Source: JBBIOU01 sp037443205 (GTDB lineage Bacteria > Bacteroidota > Bacteroidia > Flavobacteriales_D > UBA2798). Taken from it: 64,000 nt of DNA. Shown in pieces: positions 1 through 6,839 of the stretch. How positions within the stretch are numbered: the first letter of the stretch is position 1; every line of letters starts with the position of its first letter. The notes below the pieces were generated by a model. That model did not search any database, was not told where the DNA came from, and saw only the letters and a program-made list of their open reading frames with translations. The stretch is from NCBI GenBank assembly GCA_037443205.1, contig JBBIOU010000006.1:44636-108635 (forward strand), given 5' to 3'. A program made the translations under genes and the position numbers.

Positions 1-137
1 TAGTTGTAGCCGGTGGTGTAATACCCCAACAAGACTATGATTTTTTGTTTAGTAAAAATGTTGCGGCTGTTTTCGGCCCGGGTACTAAAATTGCCAAAGC
101 AGCTATTGACTTATTAAACATTTTGCTCGGTAAATAA
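1..137 (+). CDS. scpA: Methylmalonyl-CoA mutase, C-terminal end (partial)
   Basis: Only the last 44 codons lie in the window (reading frame from base 3, stop TAA at 135-137). The readable residues include VVAGGVIPQQDYDFL followed by VAAVFGPGTKI. This is the closing part of the cobalamin-binding domain of B12-dependent acyl-CoA mutases, where the VGGVIPxxD and FGPGT stretches surround the corrin tail. The enzyme interconverts methylmalonyl-CoA and succinyl-CoA. A close relative, such as another B12 acyl-CoA mutase, cannot be excluded from the tail alone. The next gene starts 10 bases later on the same strand. Confidence 0.82.
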   Translation, partial: VVAGGVIPQQDYDFLFSKNVAAVFGPGTKIAKAAIDLLNILLGK

Positions 138-147
138 TCTGTTCATT

Positions 148-1023
148 ATGAATAAGCAAACAAAATTTTTTGGATTTCAGGTAGAAGAGCACATTGCAAT
201 TACGCTTAAAATTATCTTCATCTTAATTTTTGCAATACTATTAAGCCGTGTTGTACAAATGCTGATGAATCGCTTTATAAAACGTTCCTCGGCCGACCTT
301 AAAATAGACCCCACCAGATATAAGTTTGCTAAAAATTCATTAAATGTTATCATCGTGATTTTTGCGGCTATAGCAATTATTCACTCCATACCTTCTTTGC
401 GAACTATTTCACTAACACTATTAACCGGTGCAGGAATTTTTGCTGCAGTTTTAGGTCTTGCCTCCCAGCAGGCATTTTCTAATATTTTTAGCGGTATTTT
501 TGTTGTAATTTTTCGTCCGTTTAGAGTAGGTGATGTAATTAGAGTAGGACAGGACTTATTTGGCGTAGTAGAAGACATTACACTTAGGCATACAATTATC
601 CGCGATTTTGAAAACCGAAGAATTATTATACCCAATGCTGTTATCAATAATGAAACCATTATTAATAATGATATTGTTGATGAAAGGGTACGCAGAAATA
701 TAAATGTAAGTATAAGCTACGAAAGCGATATAGATAAAGCAATATTAATTATACAACAATTAGCACGCAGCCATAAATATTTTTTAGATAGTCGTACCGA
801 TGAAGAAAAACAAAATAATACTCCCGATGTTGTGGTACGTGTCATTGAATTGGGCGATTTTGCAGTTAAATTAAGAGCTTATGTTTGGGCGCGTAATTTT
901 GACGAAGCATTTGAAATGCACTGCGATTTAAATAAATTAATAAAAGAAGAATTTAACCGTCAGGGTATTGAAATTCCTTACCCGCATCGAACTATAGTAT
1001 ACAAGAAAGATATAATAAAATAA
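148..1023 (+). CDS. MscS-family mechanosensitive ion channel
   Basis: A 291-residue membrane protein with three hydrophobic helices (about residues 15-38, 50-70 and 85-125). The third is rich in Gly and Ala and runs into QQAFSNIFSGIF and then RPFRVGDVIRV, the hallmark of the pore-lining helix and start of the beta domain in small-conductance MscS channels. The cytoplasmic part (about 130-285) has the RRIIIPNAVI and ISYESDID patterns of the family. The length matches a minimal MscS. It should sit in the inner membrane and release solutes on hypo-osmotic shock. It starts 10 bases after the mutase stop, so co-transcription is possible, but a functional link is not evident. Confidence 0.9.
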   Translation: MNKQTKFFGFQVEEHIAITLKIIFILIFAILLSRVVQMLMNRFIKRSSADLKIDPTRYKFAKNSLNVIIVIFAAIAIIHSIPSLRTISLTLLTGAGIFAAVLGLASQQAFSNIFSGIFVVIFRPFRVGDVIRVGQDLFGVVEDITLRHTIIRDFENRRIIIPNAVINNETIINNDIVDERVRRNINVSISYESDIDKAILIIQQLARSHKYFLDSRTDEEKQNNTPDVVVRVIELGDFAVKLRAYVWARNFDEAFEMHCDLNKLIKEEFNRQGIEIPYPHRTIVYKKDIIK

Positions 1024-1043
1024 ATTTTTCCTGTTTATTTTTT

Positions 1044-1829
1044 TTAATCAATAAAGTAGTATTGGTAAACTTTGTGTTGGCCTGATTTGTAATAAACTTT
1101 TAAAGGTATGGCAGAAAAATTGATAGGTTCATGTTTACCCGTTTTTTTGTTTAATACAGATATATTAAAAATTTCTTGCGGCTCTGCGAATTTCTCTGCA
1201 CTTATATATTCTTTAGTCTGTAATGAGTCTTTTGATGTAATTTTTTTGGTATAGCTCATATTTGCATCCATAGATTTGTAGGATAGTTTTACTTCAACCG
1301 ATTTTTTGCTGCGATTATATATTACAACCTGCATAGCCATAGGAGTTGCACATGCATTTGATTGTTTTTCGGGTTGTTTTTGTTCTTCTTTTTTTTCTTC
1401 TTTTTGCTCGTTTTTGTTTTCGGTATGAGGTGTTAATGTAATTAGCTTATGTTGATTGTCATAACTATCTTCACTAAAAAACGTTATATTACCGTTTTCA
1501 TCAAGCAGGTGTGTTGATTTATACCACTGTATTCCACCATCGGGTGCACTGCTACATTCAATTTTTTTTACTCCTCCATTGTCATGATAAGTTAAGTATA
1601 TCGAAGAATGTCCGGCATAATTTCTTCTATACCCTTCAAATATCCGTTCACCTTTTTTATTAAAAACTTCCACTTTTTCTTCTTTATATCCTTGCATACT
1701 TTTATCGGGCCATTTAATTTTTGTTTCTTTAGAGGCTATTTCTCCGCTTTTATATTTTTTAGTTACTGTTTCTTGCGCTTTTACAGTAATTATACAAGCA
1801 AAGCAAAAAATACAAATTATAATTTTCAT
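1044..1829 (-). CDS. Hypothetical secreted protein with a Lys/Glu/Gln-rich linker
   Basis: 261 residues with an N-terminal signal peptide (hydrophobic stretch ending near KAQ at residue 18). Residues about 20-130 contain short repeats of the type KYKSGEIASKETK, GERIFEGYRRNY and LTYHDNGGVKKIE, which resemble MORN_2/YwqK-like repeats. A highly charged linker rich in K, E and Q (about 137-157) separates these from a C-terminal part of about 100 residues predicted to be beta-rich. Probably periplasmic or surface-exposed. It converges with the MscS gene (20-base gap) and no partner gene is adjacent. Function unknown. Confidence 0.65.
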   Translation of the reverse strand: MKIIICIFCFACIITVKAQETVTKKYKSGEIASKETKIKWPDKSMQGYKEEKVEVFNKKGERIFEGYRRNYAGHSSIYLTYHDNGGVKKIECSSAPDGGIQWYKSTHLLDENGNITFFSEDSYDNQHKLITLTPHTENKNEQKEEKKEEQKQPEKQSNACATPMAMQVVIYNRSKKSVEVKLSYKSMDANMSYTKKITSKDSLQTKEYISAEKFAEPQEIFNISVLNKKTGKHEPINFSAIPLKVYYKSGQHKVYQYYFID

Positions 1830-2164
1830 ATAGGTAGTTTATGATATATTTAATCAATAATTATTCCAATTTTTTTAGCACAAACCCGATTTGTATGCAT
1901 ATCTATTACTTATTATGTGTAGCGGGTAAATGTGTTATGAGCGTATAAAATAAACTATTAACTCAAATTAATCAATAGAAAGCAAAGTATTAGCCGGAAT
2001 TTTGCTTTTGATAATACCGCCACAATCTCTCCCTTTTTGGGGAGAGCAAGTCATTTTTAATTTTCAGAATAGAAAAGCGTGTTCTATTTATAGTTAATTA
2101 ACCTCGATTTAGTGGTTGTTTCCTTCCGATAAATCGGAATGATTACAAGCACTTTATCTATTAT

Positions 2165-2301
2165 CCCAAATTCAGCATTAGAAATTTGAAATAAATCCAA
2201 ATTTTCCGCCAGAGGCGGACTGAGTGCTTTGGCAAAGGTGCGGGATTTGGGTTATCCGCCCTCAGGCGAGTATTACGCATACTAATGCGTAATGTGGGAT
2301 T
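2165..2301 (+). repeat. Dispersed palindromic repeat, copy A (full length)
   Basis: A 137-base element made of three hairpins. The first is AAATTTG / CAAATTT around a 9-base loop. The second is TCCGCC-AGA-GGCGGA (2205-2219). The third is ATTACGCAT-ACTA-ATGCGTAAT (2272-2293). It is nearly identical, in inverted orientation, to 16805-16940, and is related to shorter copies at 47287-47373 and 43841-43876. It encodes nothing and lies in a gene-free spacer, as expected of a REP- or MITE-like element. Confidence 0.9.
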
Positions 2302-2330
2302 ATGCATTTACTAATGCGTAATTTGGGTTG

Positions 2331-2359
2331 CACGCTATGCGTGGCTAATGACAATTTTG
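2331..2359 (+). repeat. Short dispersed repeat, copy 1 (CACGC...GACAATTTTG)
   Basis: A 29-base block beginning with the hairpin CACGC-TAT-GCGTG and ending GACAATTTTG. A second copy at 40681-40709 differs at about five positions, mostly in the hairpin. It abuts the partial palindromic repeat upstream and lies just past the 3' end of murA. The similarity is too short to rule out coincidence completely, but the shared 11-base tail and hairpin make common origin likely. Confidence 0.5.
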
Positions 2360-2369
2360 AGATTAGGAA

Positions 2370-3674
2370 TTATGATCGTTTAATTTCAGCGCCCAGTTTT
2401 TGCAAGCGAGTATCTATGTTTTGGTAGCCACGGTCTATTTGTTCGATGTTGTGAATGGTGCTTTTGCCTTCGGCACTCAGTGCGGCAATAAGTAGCGAAA
2501 CACCGGCACGTATATCGGGTGATGACATGGTTACGCCTCTTAGCGGAAATTGCCTGTTTAAACCGATTACTGTGGCACGGTGCGGATCGCAAAGTATAAT
2601 TTGTGCGCCCATGTCAATAAGTTTATCTACAAAAAATAATCTGCTTTCAAACATTTTTTGATGTATTAACACACTGCCTTTAGCTTGTGTGGCAACTACC
2701 AGTACAATGCTTAATAAATCGGGTGTAAAGCCGGGCCAGGGTGCATCGGCAACAGTCATAATAGAACCATCTATAAATGTTTCTATTTCGTATTTTTCCT
2801 GCGAGGGGATGTATAAATCATCGCCTTTCAGTTCCATTTGTATTCCCAATCGTTTAAATACATCGGGTATAATTCCCAAATCGGGATATGAAACATTTTT
2901 AATGGTAATTTCAGATTGTGTCATGGCAGCTAAGCCGATAAAACTGCCAATTTCAATCATATCGGGTAATAATTTATGGTGGCAACCATGCAAATATTCT
3001 ACACCTTCAATGATTAGTAGGTTAGAACCAATACCTGTAATTTTAGCTCCCATACGTACCAGCATTTTGCATAATTGCTGGATGTAGGGTTCGCAAGCGG
3101 CATTATAAATAGTTGTTTTTCCTTTGGCAAGCACCGCTGCCATGATAATATTGGCGGTTCCTGTTACCGAGGCTTCGTCAAGCAAGATGTATGTTCCTTG
3201 CAGTTGGGATGCTTCTACTCTGTAGAATTCTTCTTTGGGGTCGTAGGTAAAACGTGCGCCTAATTTTTGAAAGCCTAAGAAATGTGTATCTAATCTTCTG
3301 CGACCTATTTTATCTCCACCGGGTTTGGGTATATATCCTTTGCCCAGTCTGGCTAGTAAGGGACCTACTATCATGATAGAACCTCTTAAGCTGCCCCCCC
3401 GGTTTTTAAAATCTGCAGAGTTAAGATAGTCTATGTTTACGTCTTTGGCTTCAAAGCTAAATGTTCCTTCTTCAATTTTTTCAACGTTTACACCCATAGC
3501 TTGCAACAAACTGATGAGTTTATTTACATCAATAATATCCGGAACATTTTCTATGATAACTTTTTCGGGTGTAAGCAGTACAGCACTGATAATTTGCAAG
3601 GCTTCATTTTTGGCTCCTTGAGGAATGAGTTCGCCTTTAAGTTTTTTTCCTCCGGTTATTTCAAAGGTACCCAT
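2370..3674 (-). CDS. murA: UDP-N-acetylglucosamine 1-carboxyvinyltransferase (MurA)
   Basis: 434 residues, the usual MurA length. It transfers enolpyruvate from PEP to UDP-GlcNAc, the first committed step of peptidoglycan synthesis, in the cytoplasm. Diagnostic stretches are the N-terminal GGKKLKGELIPQGAKNEAL (with Lys22 and Asn23 of the active site), RGGSLRGSIMIVGPLLARLG, and PGGDKIGRRRLDTH near residue 120. In Escherichia coli the corresponding loop carries Cys115, the residue alkylated by fosfomycin. Here the position is Asp121, the substitution known to give fosfomycin-insensitive MurA in mycobacteria and chlamydiae. The coding strand contains a G7 tract (plus-strand C7 at 3394-3400). The gene follows the DUF4290 gene with a 46-base gap and is probably in the same transcript. 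Confidence 0.96.
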   Translation of the reverse strand: MGTFEITGGKKLKGELIPQGAKNEALQIISAVLLTPEKVIIENVPDIIDVNKLISLLQAMGVNVEKIEEGTFSFEAKDVNIDYLNSADFKNRGGSLRGSIMIVGPLLARLGKGYIPKPGGDKIGRRRLDTHFLGFQKLGARFTYDPKEEFYRVEASQLQGTYILLDEASVTGTANIIMAAVLAKGKTTIYNAACEPYIQQLCKMLVRMGAKITGIGSNLLIIEGVEYLHGCHHKLLPDMIEIGSFIGLAAMTQSEITIKNVSYPDLGIIPDVFKRLGIQMELKGDDLYIPSQEKYEIETFIDGSIMTVADAPWPGFTPDLLSIVLVVATQAKGSVLIHQKMFESRLFFVDKLIDMGAQIILCDPHRATVIGLNRQFPLRGVTMSSPDIRAGVSLLIAALSAEGKSTIHNIEQIDRGYQNIDTRLQKLGAEIKRS

Positions 3675-3720
3675 GTTTAATTTAGTGTTGAGAGATTAAA
3701 AGAGTGAACAGATAAAAGCA

Positions 3721-4353
3721 TTAATATCTTTTTTTGTTTCTGTTTTTGTTGTGTTTCCAGCGTTTTTTATTGTTGTGTTGGCGTTGGTTGTTTTCGTTAC
3801 TGCCTGCAGTAGCAGTAAGGGTAACATTTTGTAATTTTATGGCTCCGTCAGATAGTTGACTAAGCTGATCAAAAATAATTTCGTCTGTTACTGTATCTCT
3901 GTTCCAGGTTAGGTAGTGTCTTTTCATTAAATTGGCGATGGCTAAAATCAAGGCTTGTTTTTCGGGGCCTTCATCAAACTCGGTAGCTTTTTTAATGAGT
4001 AATTCGATATTTTTTCCGTAATGACCAAATTTTATGTTTTTACGCGGATAGGATAAAGGTTCCGGTTTTTCGGTAAAATCTTCTTTTTGTGGTTTAGGGT
4101 AGGGTGAATCAACATCCAGTTGAAAATCTGAAATGATAAACAGGTGGCTCCATAGTTTATGGCGGTAATCTTCCACATCGCGCAGGTGAGGGTTTAATTG
4201 CCCCATAACCAATATAATGGCACGGGCTACTTTATTGCGTTCTTCCCGGTCGCTAACGCTCATGCAATATTCAACCATTCGTTGCACATTTCTTCCGTAT
4301 TCGGGCATTCGTAAATAACCGCGCTGGGTATTGTAGTCTAAATCTTTAAGCAT
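3721..4353 (-). CDS. DUF4290 family protein
   Basis: 210 residues, cytoplasmic, with no signal or membrane segment. The opening YNTQRGYLRMPEYGRNVQRM and the central MGQLNPHLRDVEDYRHKLWSHL match the conserved core of DUF4290, a family I know only from Bacteroidota. The last 25 residues are Lys, Arg, Asn and His rich (QRQHNNKKRWKHNKNRN), suggesting contact with nucleic acid; that is inference. It sits between pcrA/uvrD (71 bases upstream) and murA (46 bases downstream) on the same strand. The neighbourhood with murA is commonly seen in the phylum, but the role is unknown. Confidence 0.85.
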   Translation of the reverse strand: MLKDLDYNTQRGYLRMPEYGRNVQRMVEYCMSVSDREERNKVARAIILVMGQLNPHLRDVEDYRHKLWSHLFIISDFQLDVDSPYPKPQKEDFTEKPEPLSYPRKNIKFGHYGKNIELLIKKATEFDEGPEKQALILAIANLMKRHYLTWNRDTVTDEIIFDQLSQLSDGAIKLQNVTLTATAGSNENNQRQHNNKKRWKHNKNRNKKRY

Positions 4354-4424
4354 AATAATTCTATTTGCTATACAAAAAAAGCGATTTTTTTTAAATTAGT
4401 TGTATATTAAATGATAAAGTTAAA

Positions 4425-6731
4425 TTATTTTATTATTTGTAATTTGGCAAAGCGCAGTAATAATTGTTTTTGTCCTACCTCCGGAAAAAAGATGGTGGCT
4501 TTTTGATTAGGTACAATACCTTCTATCTGCAATACTTTTCCTTTGCCGAATTTTTCGTGCAAAACGTTGTCTCCGGTTTGTATATTTATGGTAGATGTAT
4601 CTGCGGATGATGAAACAGTTTCTTGTAAGTTTATTTTGACCATATTATTTTTCAGTACAGGATTATTTTTTTTGATAAGAGGTACCTCGTCAAACAATAA
4701 ATCTTTGTACTTGCCGGTATGGCTATTATACGTATCAAAATCATTATGACCTGTATTTTTAGCCGGGGGTTCGGTGGGCATTTCCAGGTATTGTATGTCT
4801 ATTTCATCTATAAATCTGCTGGGTTCGCATTGTACTAAGTTTCCCCATTTATAACGGGTTGAGGCATAGCTTAAGGTGGCTTGTTTTTCGGCACGGGTTA
4901 AGGCAACATAAAACAGTCGTCTTTCTTCTTCTAATTCGCTGCGCGAGCTGAGTGATAGCTGTGATGGGAAAAGATTTTCTTCTAAACCAACGATATAAAC
5001 ATTTTTAAATTCCAATCCTTTAGCGGCATGTATGGTCATTAATGATACGTGTTCTTTTAATTCATCATTGTCTTGTTCGGCATCGGTAAGCAAAGCTACT
5101 TCTATTAAAAAATCGCTCAGGGTAGCAGTTTCGTTATTATGTGAGGCGTTTTCTGAAAATTCTTTTACGGCATTCAATAATTCTTGAATATTTTCATAGC
5201 GGCTAACTCCTTCGGGAGTTTTGTCGTCATATAATTCTTTTAGTAAACCGGTTGATTTTGCGATATATTCTGCTAGATCAGAGGCGCTATGGGTTTGAAG
5301 TTGCGCTTTAAAACTTTTTATCATTAAAGCAAATTCGTTTAATTTGTTTAAAGTTGAAGGCGCAAGTTTTAACCCATATATTTCGGGTGATTCAATTATG
5401 TTCCATATTCCGGTTTGTGCTCTGGAGGCGCATACTATTAATGCATCTACGGTGGTTTGTCCTATGCCTCTCTTGGGATAATTAATAATTCTTTTTAGCG
5501 CTTCTTCATCATTATGGTTACATACAAGCCTGAAATATGCCAATAAATCTTTTATTTCTTTGCGTTGATAAAAAGACATACCTCCGTAAATTTTATAGGG
5601 GATGTTTCTTTTTCTGAGTGATTCTTCGAAGGCTCTTGATTGTGCGTTGGTACGGTATAAAATAGCAAAGTCGTTGTAATTGAGTTGTTGTCTGAGCAGT
5701 GTTTCGGCAATGTGGTCGGCAACCATTCTTCCTTCTTCATTATCAGTTAGGGCACGGATTATTTTTATTTTTTCTCCTTTTTCGTTGTTGGTCCAGATTT
5801 CTTTTTCAATACGTTCTTTGTTTTTTTCTATAACACTGTTTGCAGCGTTTACGATGGTTTGGGTTGAACGATAATTTTGCTCAAGTTTAAAAATTTTATA
5901 ATCGGGGTAGTCGTGTTTAAAGTTTAGTATGTTTTGTATGTTAGCGCCTCTGAAGGCATAAATGCTTTGAGCATCATCACCCACCACACAGATATTTTGA
6001 AATTTAGCTGCCAGTTTTTTTAAAATATAATATTGAGCATAATTGGTGTCTTGATACTCATCTACCAGAATATATTTGAATTTGTATTGGTATTTTTCGA
6101 GCAGGTCAGGATTATCGCGCAAAAGAATGCTCATTTTGTAGAGCAGGTCGTCAAAATCCATTGCACCGGCTTTAAAACACCGTATTTCGTAAGTTTTAAA
6201 TATTTCGTGAATGCGTGGTTTACCGGATTGCCTGTCAATACCGATAAGTTCGGTATTTTGTGCATAATCTTTTGCAGAAAGTAAGTTATTTTTTGCGGCA
6301 GATATTCTGCCATATACCAACCCGGGTTTGTATATTTTATCGTCTAACTGAAATTCTTTGATGATATCTTTGACAAGGTTTTTAGCATCCGTAGTGTCGT
6401 AAATAGTAAAATCCCTCGGAAAACCTATGCGTTCGTGTTCTATGCGCAGTATTTTGGCAAACACCGAATGAAAGGTGCCCATCCACACATTTTGCGATTC
6501 GCTGCTTCCAATTATTTTAGCTATTCTTTCTTTCATTTCGCGGGCGGCTTTGTTGGTAAAAGTTAACGCCAGTATATTAAATGGATCAATGCCGCTATTT
6601 ATCAGGTGTGCTATTCTGTAAGTAAGCACACGTGTTTTTCCCGATCCGGCCCCGGCAATAATCATGGTTGGTCCGCTATAATTTATTACCGCTTCTTGCT
6701 GTGCTTTATTTAAGCCTTCTAAATAATTCAT
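4425..6731 (-). CDS. pcrA: ATP-dependent 3'-5' DNA helicase, UvrD/PcrA type
   Basis: 768 residues, superfamily 1A helicase used in nucleotide excision and mismatch repair and in clearing replication forks. Visible motifs are Q-motif LNKAQQEAV, Walker A AGAGSGKTRVL (about 27-37), motif Ia LALTFTNKAAREMKERI, Walker B ILVDEYQDTN, motif III VVGDDAQSIYAFRGA, motif IV LEQNYRSTQTIVNAAN, motif V MTIHAAKGLEFKNVYIVGLEE and motif VI EERRLFYVALTRAE. The C-terminal 50 residues (GDNVLHEKFGKGKVLQIEG) form the small Tudor-like domain typical of PcrA/UvrD. The start is fixed by the conserved opening NYLEGLNKAQQEAV. A consensus promoter ends only four bases before the ATG, so the transcript may be leaderless. 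Confidence 0.95.
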   Translation of the reverse strand: MNYLEGLNKAQQEAVINYSGPTMIIAGAGSGKTRVLTYRIAHLINSGIDPFNILALTFTNKAAREMKERIAKIIGSSESQNVWMGTFHSVFAKILRIEHERIGFPRDFTIYDTTDAKNLVKDIIKEFQLDDKIYKPGLVYGRISAAKNNLLSAKDYAQNTELIGIDRQSGKPRIHEIFKTYEIRCFKAGAMDFDDLLYKMSILLRDNPDLLEKYQYKFKYILVDEYQDTNYAQYYILKKLAAKFQNICVVGDDAQSIYAFRGANIQNILNFKHDYPDYKIFKLEQNYRSTQTIVNAANSVIEKNKERIEKEIWTNNEKGEKIKIIRALTDNEEGRMVADHIAETLLRQQLNYNDFAILYRTNAQSRAFEESLRKRNIPYKIYGGMSFYQRKEIKDLLAYFRLVCNHNDEEALKRIINYPKRGIGQTTVDALIVCASRAQTGIWNIIESPEIYGLKLAPSTLNKLNEFALMIKSFKAQLQTHSASDLAEYIAKSTGLLKELYDDKTPEGVSRYENIQELLNAVKEFSENASHNNETATLSDFLIEVALLTDAEQDNDELKEHVSLMTIHAAKGLEFKNVYIVGLEENLFPSQLSLSSRSELEEERRLFYVALTRAEKQATLSYASTRYKWGNLVQCEPSRFIDEIDIQYLEMPTEPPAKNTGHNDFDTYNSHTGKYKDLLFDEVPLIKKNNPVLKNNMVKINLQETVSSSADTSTINIQTGDNVLHEKFGKGKVLQIEGIVPNQKATIFFPEVGQKQLLLRFAKLQIIK

Positions 6732-6735
6732 GCTT

Positions 6736-6764
6736 CAAAGGTAAAACAACAGCTCTAATGGCAA
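6736..6764 (-). promoter_or_regulatory. Promoter of pcrA/uvrD
   Basis: On the minus strand TTG (plus 6762-6764), an 18-base spacer and TACCTTTG (plus 6736-6743) match the Bacteroidota consensus TTG-N17-20-TAnnTTTG. Only four bases separate the -7 element from the ATG at 6731, so transcription should begin at or next to the start codon. Confidence 0.7.
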
Positions 6765-6839
6765 CTGTGTTATTTGTAAAAAATATTCACAAAATTATTT
6801 ACTAAGCGAATACTATTTTTTGCATATTTGTTAGGTATT

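Larger units (their letters stand above)
1830..2369. other. 540-base intergenic region with palindromic repeats, no gene seen
   Basis: The region lies between the start of the minus-strand secreted-protein gene and the 3' end of murA. I found no convincing reading frame on either strand. It contains an isolated perfect 7-base-pair hairpin (CTCTCCC at 2027-2033 with GGGAGAG at 2040-2046), a full copy of the dispersed repeat described separately (2165-2301), a partial second copy of its terminal palindrome (about 2302-2325), and a CACGC/GCGTG hairpin (2331-2343) just downstream of murA. The latter may cap the murA transcript, although no U-run follows it. Confidence 0.6.

Noticed and set aside
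2025..2046. Hairpin CTCTCCC/GGGAGAG as a terminator or small RNA
   Set aside because: There is no U-run on either strand and no nearby gene end at suitable distance; left as an unexplained inverted repeat.
2165..2345. CRISPR array or insertion sequence at the repeat cluster
   Set aside because: There are no regularly spaced direct repeats with spacers, no transposase frame, and the copies are palindromic and dispersed.
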